From: Hyaloperonospora brassicae
Lineage: Eukaryota > Oomycota > Peronosporomycetes > Peronosporales > Peronosporaceae
Assembly: GCA_947650285.1 (NCBI GenBank)
Contig: CANTFL010001315.1
Location: 310,001 to 374,000 of the forward strand
Reading direction: 5' to 3'
DNA length: 64,000 nucleotides
Positions within the stretch are counted from its first letter, which is position 1. Each line of letters starts with the position of its first letter. Made by a program: the position numbers and the translations under genes. Positions 62,160 to 64,000 of this stretch are shown piece after piece. The notes under the pieces are model-generated. The model did no database searches and was not told where the DNA came from. It was given only the letters and a program-made list of their open reading frames with translations.

Positions 62160-63486
62160 ATCTGCGAGGAAATTTTGACAAATTGAAACACCGTCAGGCT
62201 AGCGATGCTGGGAAGGTCGCCGATCGATTCGTGTTAGGTCAAGACGGGATACTTTACTATGAAGGACGACGCCGAGAATTAAAAGAGACACACGAGTCAA
62301 CATCGAACTGCGACTGGTATTCCCAACAACACTAGTCGACGAAATCCTGTTCAATTACCATGCCTCAATAGAAGAAGGTGACCAAGAAATTGTGCGGACA
62401 TACCACAAGGTCCAGACTGATTATTTCTGGATCAAGTTGTACGCGGATGTCGTCAGACACGTACAGGCGTGTGAAGATTGCAGTACAAGCAAAACAAACC
62501 AGCGCTTAAGGGTTTTTCGCCTAATAATAAGGTCTCCGAGTGACCAATTTTAAGTGGTGCCAATATATTTCGTCATACCACTCTCGAGGACTCGAAGAGG
62601 ATATACGGCGCATTACTGATCAAAGATCATAATACGGGATTCGTAGTATCTAAGGCTATAAACGATACGTCATTGCTAAAGGTAGCGAAAGCGTTTGAAG
62701 AGAAAATTTCCCGTCATTTCGGTGCTCCTAGTCTCATTCGTCACGTCAGAGATCCCAGGTTTATGGGCGAAGCCTTCCAAACGTTTTGTAAAATGAAGCT
62801 AGCTAAGTCAAGATCCAATCTCACTTATCGTCCGCAAACAAACGGTCAACAAGAGCGAATTGTGAAGACAATGATACAGACTGAACGAGTGTATGTGGAA
62901 GATTCACTACATACTGATTGGGATAACATTGCAGAAAAATTAGTTCATGCTATTAACAAATCAAGAGATTCGACGTGAAAAGAGACGCCTTTCGATTTGG
63001 TACATGGCTGCGATGCCCATTTTACACTGAAAGCAATAACAGAATCGATAAGACTCGCCAAGCCAAGGAACAATAGAGTGATGAGCTCGACAAATTCAGT
63101 TCAGTGGCCGCGCAAAGCTAACCGGCATGCAGAAAGTAGCACTACGACTAGCAAGAGAATACCAAGTAAAAGAAAAAGAAAGAAGAGAGCGTGAAAATAA
63201 CGAGCCACCAAGTCAACTCATCCGGCGTGCAGAGTCAGTAAACACTAGACAGAATACTAAGCAAAATGATGAAACGCCAGGAGATCAATTTGCTCGAACT
63301 GGTGACAACAGAGTTCGAAGCAAGACGATCGGTATGACGTCTAACGCCGTGATAAAAGAAGCAGACCAACTGTGGCTATCAATGGAAAGGGTGAAGTCTG
63401 GAATGAAAAAGAAGCTAGCCCACAGGTGGCATGATCCTTTCCGAGTCAATAAATACGTTGAAGAGCTCGCGTTTATATTGGAGTAG
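62160..63486 (+). pseudogene. integrase (C1)
   Basis: Zinc-binding part near 62340-62500 (NYHASIEEGDQEIVRTYH, DYFWIKLYADVV, VQACEDCSTSK). Core pieces RHVRDPRFMGEAF (second Asp) and YRPQTNGQQERIVKTM (Glu) in 62673-62978. C-terminal module ADQLWLSMERVKSGMKKKLA, HRWHDPFRVNKYVEELAFIL in 63127-63486. Stops lie between parts. Confidence 0.75.
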
Positions 63487-63842
63487 CCAGATAGAAGCGG
63501 ATATCGATTCTACCTGGTTGTCCATATTTCGCGCTTTAAAAAAGTGACAGAACAAGGAGCACGTCCAACGACGAAGTTGGTGGAAGGGCTAGAAGATACA
63601 CATCGACTTCAATTTGACGAAGAACTACTCCGGAAGATATCTGGAGGCCCGACAAGTTCAGTGGCCGATGCGAGGTTGAAGCCGGACTCGACGATGACAG
63701 GTTAAGGTCGACAGCTGCTGACAGAAGCCAGCGACAGTTCATTGTAAAATGGGTGGAATACGATGAAGCCACATGGGAACCATTGACCAACTTGTCATGT
63801 GGAGGTTTATTGTCCGACTCCTTGAGGCGGAAGAAGAGATAG
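63487..63842 (+). pseudogene. integrase end and chromodomain-like segment (C1)
   Basis: GYRFYLVVHISRFKKVTEQG, then a degenerate chromodomain: RQFIVKWVEYDEATWEPLTN to the stop TAG at 63840. The aromatic positions of the chromodomain (Y/W/W) are recognisable. Confidence 0.6.
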
Positions 63843-64000
63843 AATCGTCTGCAGATGGTGCAAGTCGCAGACGAACGGTATAAATACCATCACCACGCGT
63901 ACTCTCTTTCTTAGAAGACTATCCGGCCGAAATAAAAGTGAAGTTACTGCTTCAAAATGGATTATTGCATGGAGACAGAGATGAATGGATTAACGAGATG
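63843..64000. other. 3' flank of C1
   Basis: Contains a TATAAATA (63879-63886) and an AT/GA-rich stretch. No frame or LTR end can be recognised before the window edge. Confidence 0.3.

Larger units (their letters stand above)
61184..63842 (+). mobile_element. third Ty3/Gypsy family, copy C1 (3' half of pol)
   Basis: Plus-strand pol remnant with RNase H, integrase and a chromodomain-like end, unlike families A and B in sequence. Frames are broken every 200-400 bp. The 5' half (gag, protease, RT) is absent, so B1 or another event truncated it. No LTR identified; 63843-64000 may be its 3' untranslated region. Confidence 0.7.

Noticed and set aside
61994..62191. minus-strand frame in C1
   Set aside because: Short and opposite the pol remnant. 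No conserved counterpart.
1..64000. CRISPR array or bacterial defence system
   Set aside because: No regularly spaced direct repeats. The regular signals are inverted repeats within a eukaryotic retrotransposon family.

Overview
This window looks like repeat-rich, gene-poor DNA from an oomycete, most likely a Phytophthora-like plant pathogen. That is an inference. It rests on nested Ty3/Gypsy chromoviruses, a Copia element, a LINE and a DNA transposon, and on one small secreted-protein gene whose upstream region carries a near-match to the oomycete Inr+FPR core promoter. No bacterial operon, rRNA gene, intact tRNA gene or CRISPR array is visible. Nearly everything is transposon, and most coding regions carry stops or frameshifts.

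Layout. 1-6396: Gypsy family A copy A1 (minus strand, cut by the window start). 6397-7300: a short unique island with an effector-like secreted protein gene (6700-7185, minus). 7420-28406: an old repeat, called R here, split by four later insertions: a 2.3 kb TIR transposon with 9-bp target duplications (8171-10485), Gypsy copy A2 (10593-18570, complete, TSD CAAGC), a LINE (about 18608-27528) and a solo A-type LTR (27987-28377, TSD GCATC). 28407-36628: Gypsy copy A3, a chimera with three LTR pieces of two types. 36629-37886: unassigned DNA plus a LINE tail. 37887-50908: Gypsy copy A4, whose left LTR is split by a Copia element (37998-43047). 50909-52249: nothing recognised. 52250-53373: an inverted, uninterrupted copy of R that acts as an empty-site record for all four insertions. 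53374-61007: Gypsy B1 (plus strand). 61184-63842: the 3' half of a third Gypsy (C1).

Genome plan of family A, in transcript order: LTR, PBS (TGGTAGCA, initiator tRNA-Met type), gag with a CCHC knuckle, a textbook -1 frameshift signal, protease, RT, RNase H, integrase, chromodomain, polypurine tract, LTR. Two features are not part of the standard plan. First, a reading frame of about 530 codons runs antisense to pol. It starts beside the 3' LTR, carries a globular region with a PCL-W-C-C motif, and ends in a coiled coil encoded opposite the integrase-chromodomain linker. It recurs in A1-A4, and an antisense reading frame of the same layout recurs in the separate family B1. Second, family A is packed with short near-perfect inverted repeats (10-13 bp stems every 50-150 bp, coding regions included), and some have changed on both arms between copies so that pairing is kept.

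History. A1 and A2 share two disabling frameshifts and are more alike inside than A2's own two LTRs are, which points to gene conversion or trans-mobilisation. A3 and A4 are patchworks. The only candidate host gene is the small secreted protein at 6700-7185.
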